DNA of 64,000 nucleotides from DATDYA01 sp035289165 (GTDB taxonomy: Bacteria > Patescibacteriota > Patescibacteriia > Magasanikbacterales > GWA2-37-8), in NCBI GenBank assembly GCA_035289165.1, contig DATDYA010000008.1, positions 1 through 64,000 of the forward strand, in the 5' to 3' direction. Made by a program: the position numbers and the translations under genes. Below the pieces are notes generated by a model, which searched no databases, was not told the DNA's origin, and was given only the letters and a program-made list of their open reading frames with translations. Positions 41,874-52,000 of this stretch are shown here, in pieces; positions within the stretch are counted from its first letter, which is position 1; the number at the start of each line of letters is the position of its first letter.

Positions 41874-42848
41874 ATGTTGACTGTCCAACAAGTGTTTGAT
41901 CTGGGTTTAAAGATGGGTATGGTGGCTGACCCAAGAGGTGAAAAAATTGCCAAGAAAACCCTGGAGCGGGCAAAAAAAGAATATGAGGAATTAAAGAGCG
42001 ACGAAAAAGAGTATTTTGACAAAGAACGTCTTATAAATCCATATTCGGATAGCCGTATTCATGCTGGAGATCCAAAGACACCCGTAAAACGGGTGATGGC
42101 GGGTATCGACGTAGGGAGCGAAGAGATCCTTTTGGCTTCCCAATTAAACGAACGTGGCAAGGATATCGACTTAATCATTGCCCATCATCCGATTGGCCAG
42201 AGCCTGGCCGATCTCCACTCGGTCATGGAAATGCTAATAGACATTTACGTCGGCCACGGTGTGCCGGTTCATGTTGCTGAAAAAGTCTTTGAAGATAGGA
42301 TTAAAGAAGTCGGTCGAGGGGTGCACCCGATTAATCACTTTCAGATTATTGATACAGCCAACTTATTGAAAGCGAATCTAATTAATACCCATACTTTTAC
42401 GGATAATTTAGTTGAAAAATATATCCACGAAGCTATTACTAAAGAAAAACCAGAAAATATTGGTGAATTATTAAAATTACTTTTGAAAATTCCTGAATAC
42501 CAGGAGGCAAAACGTCGCGGTTCTGGCCCTCGGCTTTTTACAGGTTCAAATAATCGTCGAGTTGGTAGGTTCATTGTCGATATGACTGGTGGCACTAGTC
42601 CATCACATCGGGTGTACCAAGAGTTGTCGCGAGCCGGCATCAGTACGATTGTTGGAATGCATATAAACGAATCATCAACCGAAAAAGCCAATGAGTTTAA
42701 CTTGAATGTAGTAATCGCTGGTCATATTTCTTCGGATTCTTTGGGAATGAATCTTTACTTAGACGAACTCGAGAAAAAAGGAATCGAAATCGTTCCGTGC
42801 GGTGGTTTGATCCGAGTTTCTCGTGTTAAAAAAAGTACCAAGAAATAA
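41874..42848 (+). CDS. Nif3-like dinuclear metal protein
   Basis: The 324-residue protein has the metal-binding IIAHHPIGQ that is typical of the Nif3/YbgI family, a second His/Glu set near VGMHINESSTEKANE, and GHISSDSLGMNLYLDELEKKGIEIVPCGG at the end. Family members form toroidal hexamers with two metal ions per subunit and have an unclear hydrolase role. The first 60 residues (VADPRGEKIAKKTLERAKKEYEELK) are an extra helical extension. ruvA follows after 3 bases. Confidence 0.8.
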   Translation: MLTVQQVFDLGLKMGMVADPRGEKIAKKTLERAKKEYEELKSDEKEYFDKERLINPYSDSRIHAGDPKTPVKRVMAGIDVGSEEILLASQLNERGKDIDLIIAHHPIGQSLADLHSVMEMLIDIYVGHGVPVHVAEKVFEDRIKEVGRGVHPINHFQIIDTANLLKANLINTHTFTDNLVEKYIHEAITKEKPENIGELLKLLLKIPEYQEAKRRGSGPRLFTGSNNRRVGRFIVDMTGGTSPSHRVYQELSRAGISTIVGMHINESSTEKANEFNLNVVIAGHISSDSLGMNLYLDELEKKGIEIVPCGGLIRVSRVKKSTKK

Positions 42849-42851
42849 TTT

Positions 42852-43433
42852 ATGATTTCTCTGCTTAAAGGTAAAATCGTTTCTCTCTACGAGGGAGAAA
42901 CGATAATAATGACTTCTGCTGGGGTGGGTTATAGTGTTTTTATTAATCCCGCCACCCGCGAAAAGTTGAAAGAAGGTGAAGAAGTCGAAATACTTACTTA
43001 CCTGGCAGTACGTGAGAATGCCATGGAATTATTCGGTTTTCTAACTCCCGGCGAGAAGGATCTCTTTCTAAAGTTTCTAGATGTTTCTGGTATTGGTCCA
43101 CGTAGCGCTCTCCATCTTTTATCTTTGGGTAGTGTTGAAGAAATAACCGGTGCCATTGGCAAAGGAGATGTAGAATATTTAACTAAGGTTAGCGGAGTAG
43201 GGAAGAAGACCGCCGAACGAATCGTGGTTGAATTAAAAAACAAAGTAAACAAACAAATCGGCCATGGTTTAGAGTCAGATAATTTAGAGGGGTCTCTAGG
43301 AGATGTGGTTGATGGTTTACTTACCCTTGGCTATTCACCAAGCGAAGCCCGAGATGTCGCAAAAAAACTCGAGCCAGGTAGTAAGACTAGCCAGCAACTT
43401 TTGAAAGAAGCTTTGCGAATGTTGAGCCGGTAA
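42852..43433 (+). CDS. ruvA: Holliday junction helicase subunit RuvA
   Basis: The 193-residue protein has the N-terminal OB-fold (MISLLKGKIVSLYEGETIIM, GVGYSVFINP), the helix-hairpin-helix motifs (FLDVSGIGPRSALHLLS, LTKVSGVGKKTAERIVVEL) and the C-terminal RuvB-interaction helices (GLLTLGYSPSEARDVAKKL). RuvA binds four-way junctions and loads RuvB. ruvC is in a separate operon at 24097. Confidence 0.96.
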   Translation: MISLLKGKIVSLYEGETIIMTSAGVGYSVFINPATREKLKEGEEVEILTYLAVRENAMELFGFLTPGEKDLFLKFLDVSGIGPRSALHLLSLGSVEEITGAIGKGDVEYLTKVSGVGKKTAERIVVELKNKVNKQIGHGLESDNLEGSLGDVVDGLLTLGYSPSEARDVAKKLEPGSKTSQQLLKEALRMLSR

Positions 43434-43445
43434 ATAAAGAATAAA

Positions 43446-43475
43446 AAATAACTACATCACGTAGTTATTTTTTTT
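43446..43475. terminator. Bidirectional terminator between ruvA and gatB
   Basis: AAATAACTAC (43446-43455) pairs with GTAGTTATTT (43461-43470), with T after it on the plus strand and A before it, serving the convergent genes. Confidence 0.88.
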
Positions 43476-43484
43476 AAATAAAAT

Positions 43485-45038
43485 TTATTGACTCAATTTC
43501 TCCCTCAATAATTTTTCTATAACCACCGGATCAGCACTGCCCTCAGTGGCCTTCATGGCCATGCCTTTTAAGAATTGTAAAATTGGTTCTTTGCCAGCTC
43601 GGAAGGCGGCAACCTGTTCGGGGTAGTTTTTAATTACCTCATCAATTACTAGGTTTAATTTTCCCTCATCATTTATTTGTCCGTAACCTTTTTCTTCCAT
43701 AATATGGGTTGGGTCTTTATCTGTGCCGGCTTCTAACATCTCTACCAATATTTTTTGAGCGTTGGTAGAATTAACCCGGTTAGTGTAAATAAGGGCAATA
43801 AGTTCAGCAAAGTTTTCTGGCTTAATTTTTAACACTCGGATGTCTATTTTTCTCTCAGCCATCGCCCCCATTAGCTTGCTGGTTAGCCAACCACCGGCCA
43901 AACGGGCAGTCTGCTGTTTTTTGGTTTCTTGTAAATCGTCAGTATCTTCTTTGGATTCTGGTAGACTGTGGAGCCATTCAACCAATTCGTTCATAGTGTG
44001 CTCGGCATAATCTGCCCAGTGTTCGTCGTTAGTTAGCAACTGGCTATCTGCCAAAGAAAAACCATATTCTGTATTAAAGCGCACTCTTTTTACATTTGGT
44101 AATTCTGGTAAGGAAGTGTCGCGAGCTACTTGCAGAGGGTTAAATGGTGGGATATCTGGTTCTGGGAAATACCGGTAATCCGCTGCGGTTTCTTTTACAC
44201 GTTGTAAAATTGTTTCGCCCTTATCCTCATCCCAGCCCCGAGTTTGTTGTTGCCAGGTTTCTCCTTTTTCTAACATCTCGGTTTGTCTTTTAATTTCATA
44301 GTCGATGGCCTTTTCTACTGCCCGGAAAGAGTTGATGTTTTTTAATTCAACCTTATGATTTAAAGCATAACCATCTTTAGGGATTACTAACCCGTCTTTA
44401 ATATCAAACTTGTCCGTTTCTTGTAGAGAAATATTCGCTTCACAGCGCATGTGCCCCTTTTCCATGTCTGCTTCCGATACCCCAAGATATCGGAAGACGG
44501 TCTGTAACTCCTGACAGTAGGCCTTAGCTTCAATACCAGTTTGGATGTCGGGGTCAGTCACAATTTCTACTAAAGGTACACCGGCACGGTTAAAATCTAC
44601 TAAGGTGTTACCGGTTTTGTCATGAGATAATTTAGCCGTATCTTCTTCTAAATGAACACGAGTAATACCAATAGTGGCCTCAGTACGTGGATTTTTTCCA
44701 CCAACTAAGTCAACAGTAATTTCTCCATGTTCCCCGATTGGTTCATCATACTGAGAAATTTGGTAGCCTTTCGGTAGGTCAGGATAAAAATAGTGTTTAC
44801 GATCAAACTTACTTTGTTCGTTTATTTTACAACCTAAAGCTTTGGCAATTTTTACTGTCCATTCAATCGCTTTTTGGTTAGGTAGAGGAAGGGTGCCTGG
44901 GTGTGCCAAGCAGATTTCACAGACATTGGTATTGGGCGCCTCGCGGTCCGGGTCATTCTTACAGGAACAAAACATTTTGCTCGCTGTCTTTAATTCAACG
45001 TGGACCTCCATACCAATAATTGGGGTATAATTCGGCAT
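43485..45038 (-). CDS. gatB: Aspartyl/glutamyl-tRNA amidotransferase subunit B
   Basis: GatB is a 517-residue kinase-like subunit that activates mischarged Glu-tRNA(Gln) or Asp-tRNA(Asn) for transamidation. The start IGMEVHVELKTASKMFCSC, the AHPGTLPLPNQKAIEW segment, RKHYFYPDLPKGYQISQYD, and the C-terminal YqeY-like tail domain are all present. Cysteines CSCKN and CEIC form the zinc site. It probably serves Gln and/or Asn tRNA charging. gatA and gatC are not in the window. It stands alone with its own promoter. Confidence 0.96.
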   Translation of the reverse strand: MPNYTPIIGMEVHVELKTASKMFCSCKNDPDREAPNTNVCEICLAHPGTLPLPNQKAIEWTVKIAKALGCKINEQSKFDRKHYFYPDLPKGYQISQYDEPIGEHGEITVDLVGGKNPRTEATIGITRVHLEEDTAKLSHDKTGNTLVDFNRAGVPLVEIVTDPDIQTGIEAKAYCQELQTVFRYLGVSEADMEKGHMRCEANISLQETDKFDIKDGLVIPKDGYALNHKVELKNINSFRAVEKAIDYEIKRQTEMLEKGETWQQQTRGWDEDKGETILQRVKETAADYRYFPEPDIPPFNPLQVARDTSLPELPNVKRVRFNTEYGFSLADSQLLTNDEHWADYAEHTMNELVEWLHSLPESKEDTDDLQETKKQQTARLAGGWLTSKLMGAMAERKIDIRVLKIKPENFAELIALIYTNRVNSTNAQKILVEMLEAGTDKDPTHIMEEKGYGQINDEGKLNLVIDEVIKNYPEQVAAFRAGKEPILQFLKGMAMKATEGSADPVVIEKLLREKLSQ

Positions 45039-45064
45039 AAATAATGGTTATTTCTACTTCTGCC

Positions 45065-45093
45065 ATTATAATTCTAAACAGCGGTTTTGGCAA
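45065..45093 (-). promoter_or_regulatory. Promoter of gatB
   Basis: On the minus strand TTGCCA (45088-45093), a 17-base spacer and TATAAT (45065-45070), about 20 nt before the ATG. Confidence 0.75.
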
Positions 45094-45117
45094 TATCTAC
45101 CCGTTGTTTTGGTTATT

Positions 45118-45144
45118 AAAGCCCCTCGTTTGGCGAGGGGCTTT
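45118..45144 (-). terminator. Hairpin after membrane protein gene
   Basis: AAAGCCCCTCG (45118-45128) pairs perfectly with CGAGGGGCTTT (45134-45144). The T-run on the minus strand is short (three T then AATAA), so termination is likely but not strong. Confidence 0.65.
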
Positions 45145-45159
45145 GTTTAATCAAAAGGT

Positions 45160-46254
45160 TTAGCTCTGAACAGGGGGGCTTGTTTTTTGTCGTTCCAAAT
45201 GATTAAAGAGGATTATTAGGATAATTCCGACAAGCGGCGTAGCAATAACCTGAAGCACTAAATAAAGAATACTGCTAATTGCCTCGCCAACTGGCCCGAA
45301 CAGTGAAAAGATATCTACGACGAAAGAGGCGATTATAACAACCACCGCGACGACCCAAGCCGGAGCATACATTCTCCAAAGCACTGCCCACCAATGGTTT
45401 TTGGTTAGAGCTTTACTATAAGTCAAACTCTCGGTGGCTTTTTGGTTAGCAAAAAGTACTGATAGATAGTTGAAGATTAGGCGGATGGAGTAATAAACGA
45501 AATGAATTATTCCGTAAACAACTGCGGCGGCGACAATCGCCCCGAAGATCCAGTTGCCTTGGAGTAGAGCGCCGGTATTTAATCCTCCCAGCGAGTAGGC
45601 CATTGAAGTTGTGGCATAAATTGCCCCCAAGATTATGGCCGCGAGCAAAGGCCAAATCGCATAAAGATGACCAAGGATTGCCGAACCTAGAAAACTAGAG
45701 AGCTTGGTCCAGGCTAGTCGCAAAGTTTCTTTTACCGGCATATTTGGTTGTCCGTCGGTAGTCCGTTTAATGGTATAGTAAAGACCAATGGTAAGAAGCA
45801 AGCTAAGTATGATGATAGCGATAAAGATTATAACGCTGAAAACAATGACGATAATATATCTGGGGATTAGTGACAAGAAGGAGGCCAAAATCCAAATTAT
45901 CACGCCAAGAATTACAAGAGCCGCGACACCTAAGAATTGCCACAGCGGATAGATAATAATATTTTTGAAATTTTTTTCATAAATTTTAATTGTATCGTCA
46001 AGGATGGCCCAGGCACCCGGAAGGTTCTTGTCCAAACCCATAAGATAGACGAAGCCACAGCCGCTAAAGATACTGGCTAAAATTTTAGGTGCCAGGCTTA
46101 CTCCGTTGAGGTTGGCGTACCAAAAATTAACACCAAAGCGTATTACAAAAAGTAAGAGCAGGGCGATCGGAAAGTTTTTGACTCCCATTCCGGCACCAAC
46201 TGATACTACGATGCCTATTATGTACAAAAGTACATAAAGATTTCTCTTTGACAT
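45160..46254 (-). CDS. Multi-pass integral membrane protein of unknown function
   Basis: The 364-residue protein has about eight hydrophobic segments, including VLLYIIGIVVSVGAGMGV, FLGVAALVILGVIIWILA, YIIVIVFSVIIFIAIIILS and PLVGIILIILFNHL. A middle cytoplasmic stretch (DTIKIYEKNFKNIIIYPLW, later KETLRLAWTKLSSFLGSAIL) resembles the repeated EKNFW-type segments of DUF975/glycerophosphodiesterase-membrane-domain proteins. No catalytic motif is seen. It follows tmk by 7 bases, at the 3' end of the dTMP cluster, perhaps only by co-transcription. Confidence 0.7.
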   Translation of the reverse strand: MSKRNLYVLLYIIGIVVSVGAGMGVKNFPIALLLLFVIRFGVNFWYANLNGVSLAPKILASIFSGCGFVYLMGLDKNLPGAWAILDDTIKIYEKNFKNIIIYPLWQFLGVAALVILGVIIWILASFLSLIPRYIIVIVFSVIIFIAIIILSLLLTIGLYYTIKRTTDGQPNMPVKETLRLAWTKLSSFLGSAILGHLYAIWPLLAAIILGAIYATTSMAYSLGGLNTGALLQGNWIFGAIVAAAVVYGIIHFVYYSIRLIFNYLSVLFANQKATESLTYSKALTKNHWWAVLWRMYAPAWVVAVVVIIASFVVDIFSLFGPVGEAISSILYLVLQVIATPLVGIILIILFNHLERQKTSPPVQS

Positions 46255-46261
46255 ATTTGTT

Positions 46262-46921
46262 TTAATTAAACTTATTTTGAATTATCATCCAAATTTTACC
46301 ATGAATTTCTTCTGTGGACAATAGCCGTTCGCCATCTTCACATTCAACCAGCTGAAATTCTGGGAATATTTCGGCCATATGCAAATAGGCTGTTTCGGCA
46401 TTTTTTAGGTGGTTCAGATCTTTTTCGTGAATATCTTTGACACGGTTTTGCACTTCGGCTCTCTGGTTAATCAATTTTTCGGCTGTTTCAGCCTTAACGT
46501 GTAGGATGATATTAACATCTGGCCGGGGAATTTGAAAAATGTTATATTCCAGATCGTAATTCCATTCAAAGAATTTTTTTCTTTCTTCCGGATCAGACAT
46601 TTTACCGCCCTGATGCCCCATGTTTGATCCGACATAACGGTTAGAAATAACAATTTTGCCTTCTCCCAGCCATTGTAAAATTTGTTTTTTGGCGGCAAAG
46701 CGATCCACCGCATAGAAAATCGAAGCCTGACGAGCTGTGACCTCACTTAAGGAACCCAAATTTCCGGCCAAATACTCTTCGACCATGATTGCACTTTTTT
46801 GCCCGTAGCGCGGGAAGCTAATTACTTCTACGGCTCGGCCCATTTTTGACAAATGGTCACGTAGCAATTCTGTTTGGACGGATTTCCCTGATCCGTCTGT
46901 CCCCTCAATCATTATAAACAT
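46262..46921 (-). CDS. tmk: Thymidylate kinase
   Basis: The 219-residue kinase phosphorylates dTMP to dTDP. The P-loop IEGTDGSGKSVQTELL is at residues 5-20, the DR(Y/F) motif is in FYAVDRFAAKKQI, and SNRYVGSNMGHQGGKM contains the TMP-contacting region. The LID is the eukaryote-like short form (EVQNRVKDIHEKDLNHL). It sits 6 bases behind the DHFR gene in the dTMP cluster. Confidence 0.92.
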   Translation of the reverse strand: MFIMIEGTDGSGKSVQTELLRDHLSKMGRAVEVISFPRYGQKSAIMVEEYLAGNLGSLSEVTARQASIFYAVDRFAAKKQILQWLGEGKIVISNRYVGSNMGHQGGKMSDPEERKKFFEWNYDLEYNIFQIPRPDVNIILHVKAETAEKLINQRAEVQNRVKDIHEKDLNHLKNAETAYLHMAEIFPEFQLVECEDGERLLSTEEIHGKIWMIIQNKFN

Positions 46922-46927
46922 AATGTT

Positions 46928-47443
46928 TTAAAGATGAATTCTTAGATATTTTGTTAGCACTAACTCGTTTGTTTGTCGAATCACTTCTTTTTTCCAATCA
47001 CTTTCGTGAAGCGAAGGGAAAAAAACATCACCGGAATATTCTTTATCAATGTGCGTGATATACATTTCTTGAGCCAGATCAGTGGTTTGTTTATATACTG
47101 TCCCGCCGCCAATAACGTAGATAGTTTCCTCTAAATCTTTTAGCGCTTTCTTTAAATCATGATAAATGAACACCCCATCCGGTACCCGGTAACTTAAATC
47201 GTGAGTCAAGATAATATGTTTACGCTTTTTGAGCGGTTTGCCCTGCTTGGCTAGAATACTTTCAAAGGTCCGTCGGCCCATGAGAATGGTTTTGCCTTCG
47301 GTAATTTCTTTAAACCATTTTAATTCTTCCGGATAATGCCAAGGTAAGGCATTGTTAGAACCAATGACATTATTTTTTGCGATCGCGGCAACGATGACGA
47401 TCTTACTTGTCGGCAGTGGTTGGGGAATGGCCGTATTTTTCAT
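46928..47443 (-). CDS. folA: Dihydrofolate reductase
   Basis: From the Met at 47443 the protein has 171 residues and overlaps the end of thyX by 41 bases; earlier starts would overlap more. Motifs are IVAAIAKNNVIGSNNALPWHYPEE (active-site acidic residue just after PWHYP), TILMGRRTFESI and VIGGGTVYKQ. It reduces dihydrofolate with NADPH. Co-occurrence with ThyX is noteworthy because ThyX regenerates tetrahydrofolate directly, so here DHFR may serve folate salvage. Confidence 0.93.
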   Translation of the reverse strand: MKNTAIPQPLPTSKIVIVAAIAKNNVIGSNNALPWHYPEELKWFKEITEGKTILMGRRTFESILAKQGKPLKKRKHIILTHDLSYRVPDGVFIYHDLKKALKDLEETIYVIGGGTVYKQTTDLAQEMYITHIDKEYSGDVFFPSLHESDWKKEVIRQTNELVLTKYLRIHL

Positions 47444-49052
47444 CAAGTTGTTGTTCCTTAATCCGCTGTTTTGCTTCGCTGTCCCCACGAGCACTGGAGT
47501 AATCATTATGATCAACAAATTTCATAATGCTCGCGCGCCACGGGTTAACTTTGGCAATTTGATCATGCATAAGTTGGGCAACTTTGCGGTATTGAGGGTG
47601 TCCTTGGGGCACGGTTCGAATTTCGAGTAAGTGCATCGCCTCGCGGTCGTTAAAACCAATTAGCCAACGCACCCGTGAACCATGCAAAGCGACGTAGGAG
47701 GCCGCATCGCCAATTACTGGGTAAGCTTTGTTATAGAAATTTAAGACTTTTTCATGACACTCCAGGGCTTGGGGAGAAAAACCTGCTTCTATCAAATCGT
47801 TTGGTAATTCCATACCATGAATGGGGCTAAATGGTTGGCGCAGTTGGGTGTTCATGCGATGACGCATAATATCTTTGTAGCTACCAAAATCTGTTAACAT
47901 GTCAAAGGTATAAGTATAGCCCGATTCAAACGCTCGACCCGGCCTGTCCCGTCGCGTAGAGCGATCACCAACGTAAGTTGTTTTGATCCTCTCTTTTTGT
48001 TCGGGAGTAAGATGTTTAACTACCTCGTAGACCTGTGAGAAGGAATGTCTGGTAAATGGATAAAGCATGTGGGCCACCAGGTAGTCTTCGGTATCGCGTA
48101 GTTCCATTGGCACTAAATGGACTTTTTCAGTTAACCCAAACGGTAAAAATCCAAAAATATTTTTGGCTAAGGATTTCATTTCTGCATCAATTTTTTGGTT
48201 GTATTCTTTCACCTTGGCGCGGCGGACATATTGTTTAATAACGTCGGTCAGGGCCTCAAAGGTTTCTTGGCCAATTTGTTTTACTTCCTCCAAATCCGAA
48301 CTAATTAAATGTGAAATTAAGTACTGGTAAAATCGTCCGTTGCCAAATACCCCCATATTAGTTTTGGTACTAATCGGCAATAGACAGCGAAGTGAATCGC
48401 AGGCTTTGGTCCGTATATCCATATTATATGTAATACGGAAAGCCTTCTGGTCCTTTTCTTCTTTTAGTTCGTTATATTTTTGTTTTTGGCCGCTACCCAA
48501 GATGTCGTAAGCGGCTGTTTCCAGAGGAAGTCGTTTTTTATAAAACTCTTGCATTGGTGCAATCAAGGCAGCGTAGGTATCAAAGATAAAATCCATTGTT
48601 TCTTCATATTCCTTTGCAAAAGGCGAAGCCATTATTTTTGGTTCGCGGACATACTTGTATTTCCCGTTCTCATCTTTTTCATCAAAGAAAACATAGCGGG
48701 TAGATTTTTCCAATGGTGAGCCACCAATACGGCGATCCTCGATTTCTTTGGTCGCGAGAATCGAGATATTTTCGAAAGAGACATGGGCCCCCTCTAATTC
48801 ACCGACCGAGTCGTCGCCATAAGCGATTAGGACCCGTTCGATAAGCTCATCGGCGTGTTTGTAATCAATTTTTTCCCCATCCTTCATGAATTCCTCCAAT
48901 AGCATTTCGCGGAAACCGAGTTTCGATCGGGAGTAGCGTGCATACGCTGCTCCGACAATTCCGTTCATGCCAGTAATGGCGTAGACCTCCCGTTCCGTAC
49001 TGGTGACATATGGTTTCAAGACCTCCTTTTCCTCCGGTGTGAAGTTGGGCAT
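47403..49052 (-). CDS. thyX: FAD-dependent thymidylate synthase, double-length ThyX type
   Basis: The 549-residue protein is about twice the length of classical ThyX. The C-terminal half carries the signature RHRMNTQLRQPFS (compare RHRxxSxNxxSxR) and HLLEIRTVPQGHPQYRKVAQLMH. The N-terminal half contains similar but degenerate elements (YARYSRSKLGFREMLLEEF, LEGAHVSFENISI, STRYVFFDEK), suggesting an internal duplication. It makes dTMP from dUMP using FAD and methylene-tetrahydrofolate. It is followed by overlapping folA and preceded by the 1068-residue protein gene, 17 bases upstream. Confidence 0.87.
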   Translation of the reverse strand: MPNFTPEEKEVLKPYVTSTEREVYAITGMNGIVGAAYARYSRSKLGFREMLLEEFMKDGEKIDYKHADELIERVLIAYGDDSVGELEGAHVSFENISILATKEIEDRRIGGSPLEKSTRYVFFDEKDENGKYKYVREPKIMASPFAKEYEETMDFIFDTYAALIAPMQEFYKKRLPLETAAYDILGSGQKQKYNELKEEKDQKAFRITYNMDIRTKACDSLRCLLPISTKTNMGVFGNGRFYQYLISHLISSDLEEVKQIGQETFEALTDVIKQYVRRAKVKEYNQKIDAEMKSLAKNIFGFLPFGLTEKVHLVPMELRDTEDYLVAHMLYPFTRHSFSQVYEVVKHLTPEQKERIKTTYVGDRSTRRDRPGRAFESGYTYTFDMLTDFGSYKDIMRHRMNTQLRQPFSPIHGMELPNDLIEAGFSPQALECHEKVLNFYNKAYPVIGDAASYVALHGSRVRWLIGFNDREAMHLLEIRTVPQGHPQYRKVAQLMHDQIAKVNPWRASIMKFVDHNDYSSARGDSEAKQRIKEQQLDEKYGHSPTTADK

Positions 49053-49069
49053 AGGTTAAGGATATTTAA

Positions 49070-52000
49070 TTAAGCAGCTTGGTCATAAGATTGCTCGGCC
49101 AGTCGATCGTTAAGTTCATTATAGGGGATGAGATCCCCTAATTCGTCCTCAGCAATTTCAAAGGTCTCCCCAGTAAATTTCCCGTTTAAATCAACGGCTT
49201 GAGCAGTAAAATATTGGGTCAGGTCTGGGGACTCTCCCGAACTCCCTTGCAAGTTGACTACCCGTCCTTTGTGGAGTCGGTATTGTCCAATTACTGGCTT
49301 ATTTTCCTCTTTGGTTGTTGCGGCTTTGGTTTCAACATTAGGTTGGGCGTTGCTTTCAGGGGCTGGTTGTTTATCACTAGTTTTATCTCCCCTTGTAGCA
49401 GACTTTAAGGCGTTTTCTGCCTCCGGCCCGAAAGGTTTCAGTTTATTAGCCATTACGAAACGTTCAGCAGTAGACTTGTGGCCATTGGCGATGAGTGAGC
49501 CAACAATATGTTTTAAAGCTAGGGGTCTTTCGGCTTTTAAGGTGGTTGATGCTACTATCTGGTCAAATAATTTTCCTAAATCAACAGTTGGGTTTAGCTC
49601 ACCTTTCTTGATTGCTGTTTCAGTTTTTATTTTATAGGCTTCAAAACTCTCTCCCTCCTCGCGAGATAGCTGTTTGATCACTTTGTTACTTTCGGATTCT
49701 ACTATTGACTCCCCCAGCTCCCCCTTTTCTTTAGTTTTTTTAACTACTTCAGTTGGGTTTATAGATTCTTTCTTCGCGTCATCTATGTTATCAGGGTGTA
49801 GTGGGTGATACGTTTCATACATTTCTCCAGCCTCATCGTCGCCGCCCACGTCTTCTGAATCTGGAGTAATAACATCAGGTGTTTCCTCGGTAGCGGCCTC
49901 CTTTTGTTTTGACACCGCCTCAGCTCGTAGGTGTTCTGTTACTTGCTTCAAAGCCTCACCGGTTTGGTACTTAAATTGATCGGTGCCTTCTCGGTAGTCA
50001 TCTTGCGTATCATTTAAGTCGGCCGTCTTACCCGCTTGTTTGTCGGCTAAGGCCCAGCCCCTACGATTTGTATCCGTTTGCATCTTGAGTGGGTCATCGT
50101 CTTTAAGTTCTGAATAGACCTCAAATGAAGCTAATTTATCTTGTTCGCTCTCAGTTCTTTTAAAATAATTGGATTTATATTTTTCACTCTCAAGGAGTCC
50201 AGTCTTTTTAGCCAGAAGCGCATCCAAAGCGGCAGTCTGCTCTTCAATTGATGGTTGGGTAGCCTCTGGCGCCGCTCCGGTTTCCTTGCTAGTGGCTGGG
50301 GCGGATTCTTTAACCAACAGTCTTCTTACGTCGCCGGAACGGTGTAGGGCAATTTCATGGCCTTTGGTAATTTCTTCATCTATGGTTTGTCGCACCAGCT
50401 CGTTTTTAGTTGGCAAGAGAAGGGTTCTGGTATAATTCTCTTGGGCCACCAAATTGTCAATTGGTACAACCGAATATTCTAGTTTTCCTATGGATAACGT
50501 CTTACCTTCTTTCTTCACTACCACATCGTTCCCCTGCTCCTCAAACTGCTTTATCTTTTTATCTACAAAAGCTTGATCTAAATCTGGCCGTCCTTCAGTC
50601 TTAATGTCCCAGTCAGTAAATTGGTAGCCACCGCCTTCAAGTTGCGCTTTGCTAAGTCGGCTAGTATTCTCGGCTCGAATTTCGATTGTTTGTTCCGCGT
50701 CTTTTTCGGCAGCTTCCTGAGCTTTTTCTGAGGAAGACACAGCAGAAGAGGCTGTTTCAGTGGTCGCAGTTTTGTAATATTGGATTGAATCTTTTAACTG
50801 TTGAAGGATTGTTTCCTCGATTTTTAGTCGTCCGATCGTGGTTATTAGCAAATCGGCTTTAGAGTTGTTTGGATCTTTCATTTTGGCTTCTAGGTCAAGC
50901 CGCCCCTCATTGTTCGAAGCTAATTTTTCGTCTGCCCACTGGCTGGCTTTTTCTTTCGAAGTTTTAAGCAAATTGCGAAACTCGGAATTAGGCCGTGAAA
51001 CATCTTCTACAAGCTTGTAGGCTTGAGTCCAAGCATCGCGAGAAGATTTTTGTAGCATCCTTTGGCGGTCTTGTTGGAAGGTTGGGTCAAAATCCGGATT
51101 TTTCCCTCCAAAACGGACGATACTAGATAAGTGTTTAGCAGCACTGTCTACTAATTGTAACTTCATGCCGACAATATAACGGGAAAATTCTTTAGAGAAA
51201 ACTTCGTCATCAACTCCTGACTCCTGGGTTGTTTCTTTAGTCGGAGCAGCCTTTTCGACTGGTTGTTTAGCCGCTGCTTCTGTTTCAAATTGTTGTCCGC
51301 CGTCAATAGCTTCAAAAACTTTTTTGAAAGCATCTTCAGTCGAGAGGTAGTTTTTTAGTGTTGGGCTTACTTCACCATCTTGGTATTTTTTAGCTAGGAA
51401 TTTCTGGATATTCGGTAGGCTACCTTCGTCTTTCATTAAATCAAATAAATCACGATCGGCTTGAGACAGTTTACCAAAAAGTTTGGCCTCAGAAACTTCC
51501 TTACTCGGTTTTTGGATTTTTTCGTCTGGGGCTACCTCTTTTGCTACTTCTTCGCCTTGTAACTCGGCGAATACTGGCTGTAACTCTTCGATGGTAGATA
51601 AGTAGTCGTTAAGTTCTTGACTTACTAGATTCTTTTCATATAGTTTTTTAACTAGATTCTGTCTTTCGGTTGCAGTTTTGGTTTGGATAATCTGGTTTAA
51701 AAGTTCACCATCTTCTGGTGTTAGTTTGCCTTTCATTTCTGCGGCGTCTTCGTCGGTTGGTTCGCCCATTTTTTCTTCGGATTTTTTAGTATCGTTTCCT
51801 TCCGCCCCAGTTGTTTCGGCGTCGACTTCTTTAGTGGCTTCAGAAGCAGTTTTTTTTGCTTCAGCGCGAAGTACTTCTAACTGTGCAGACAATTCATCGC
51901 CAACCCTAGGATCAAGTTCGCCGGCTTTAACCAAATGGTTAATTTTAATTTCTAGATCAACTATAGTGTCTTCCGTATGTTTTTCAGTATCCTGAATAAT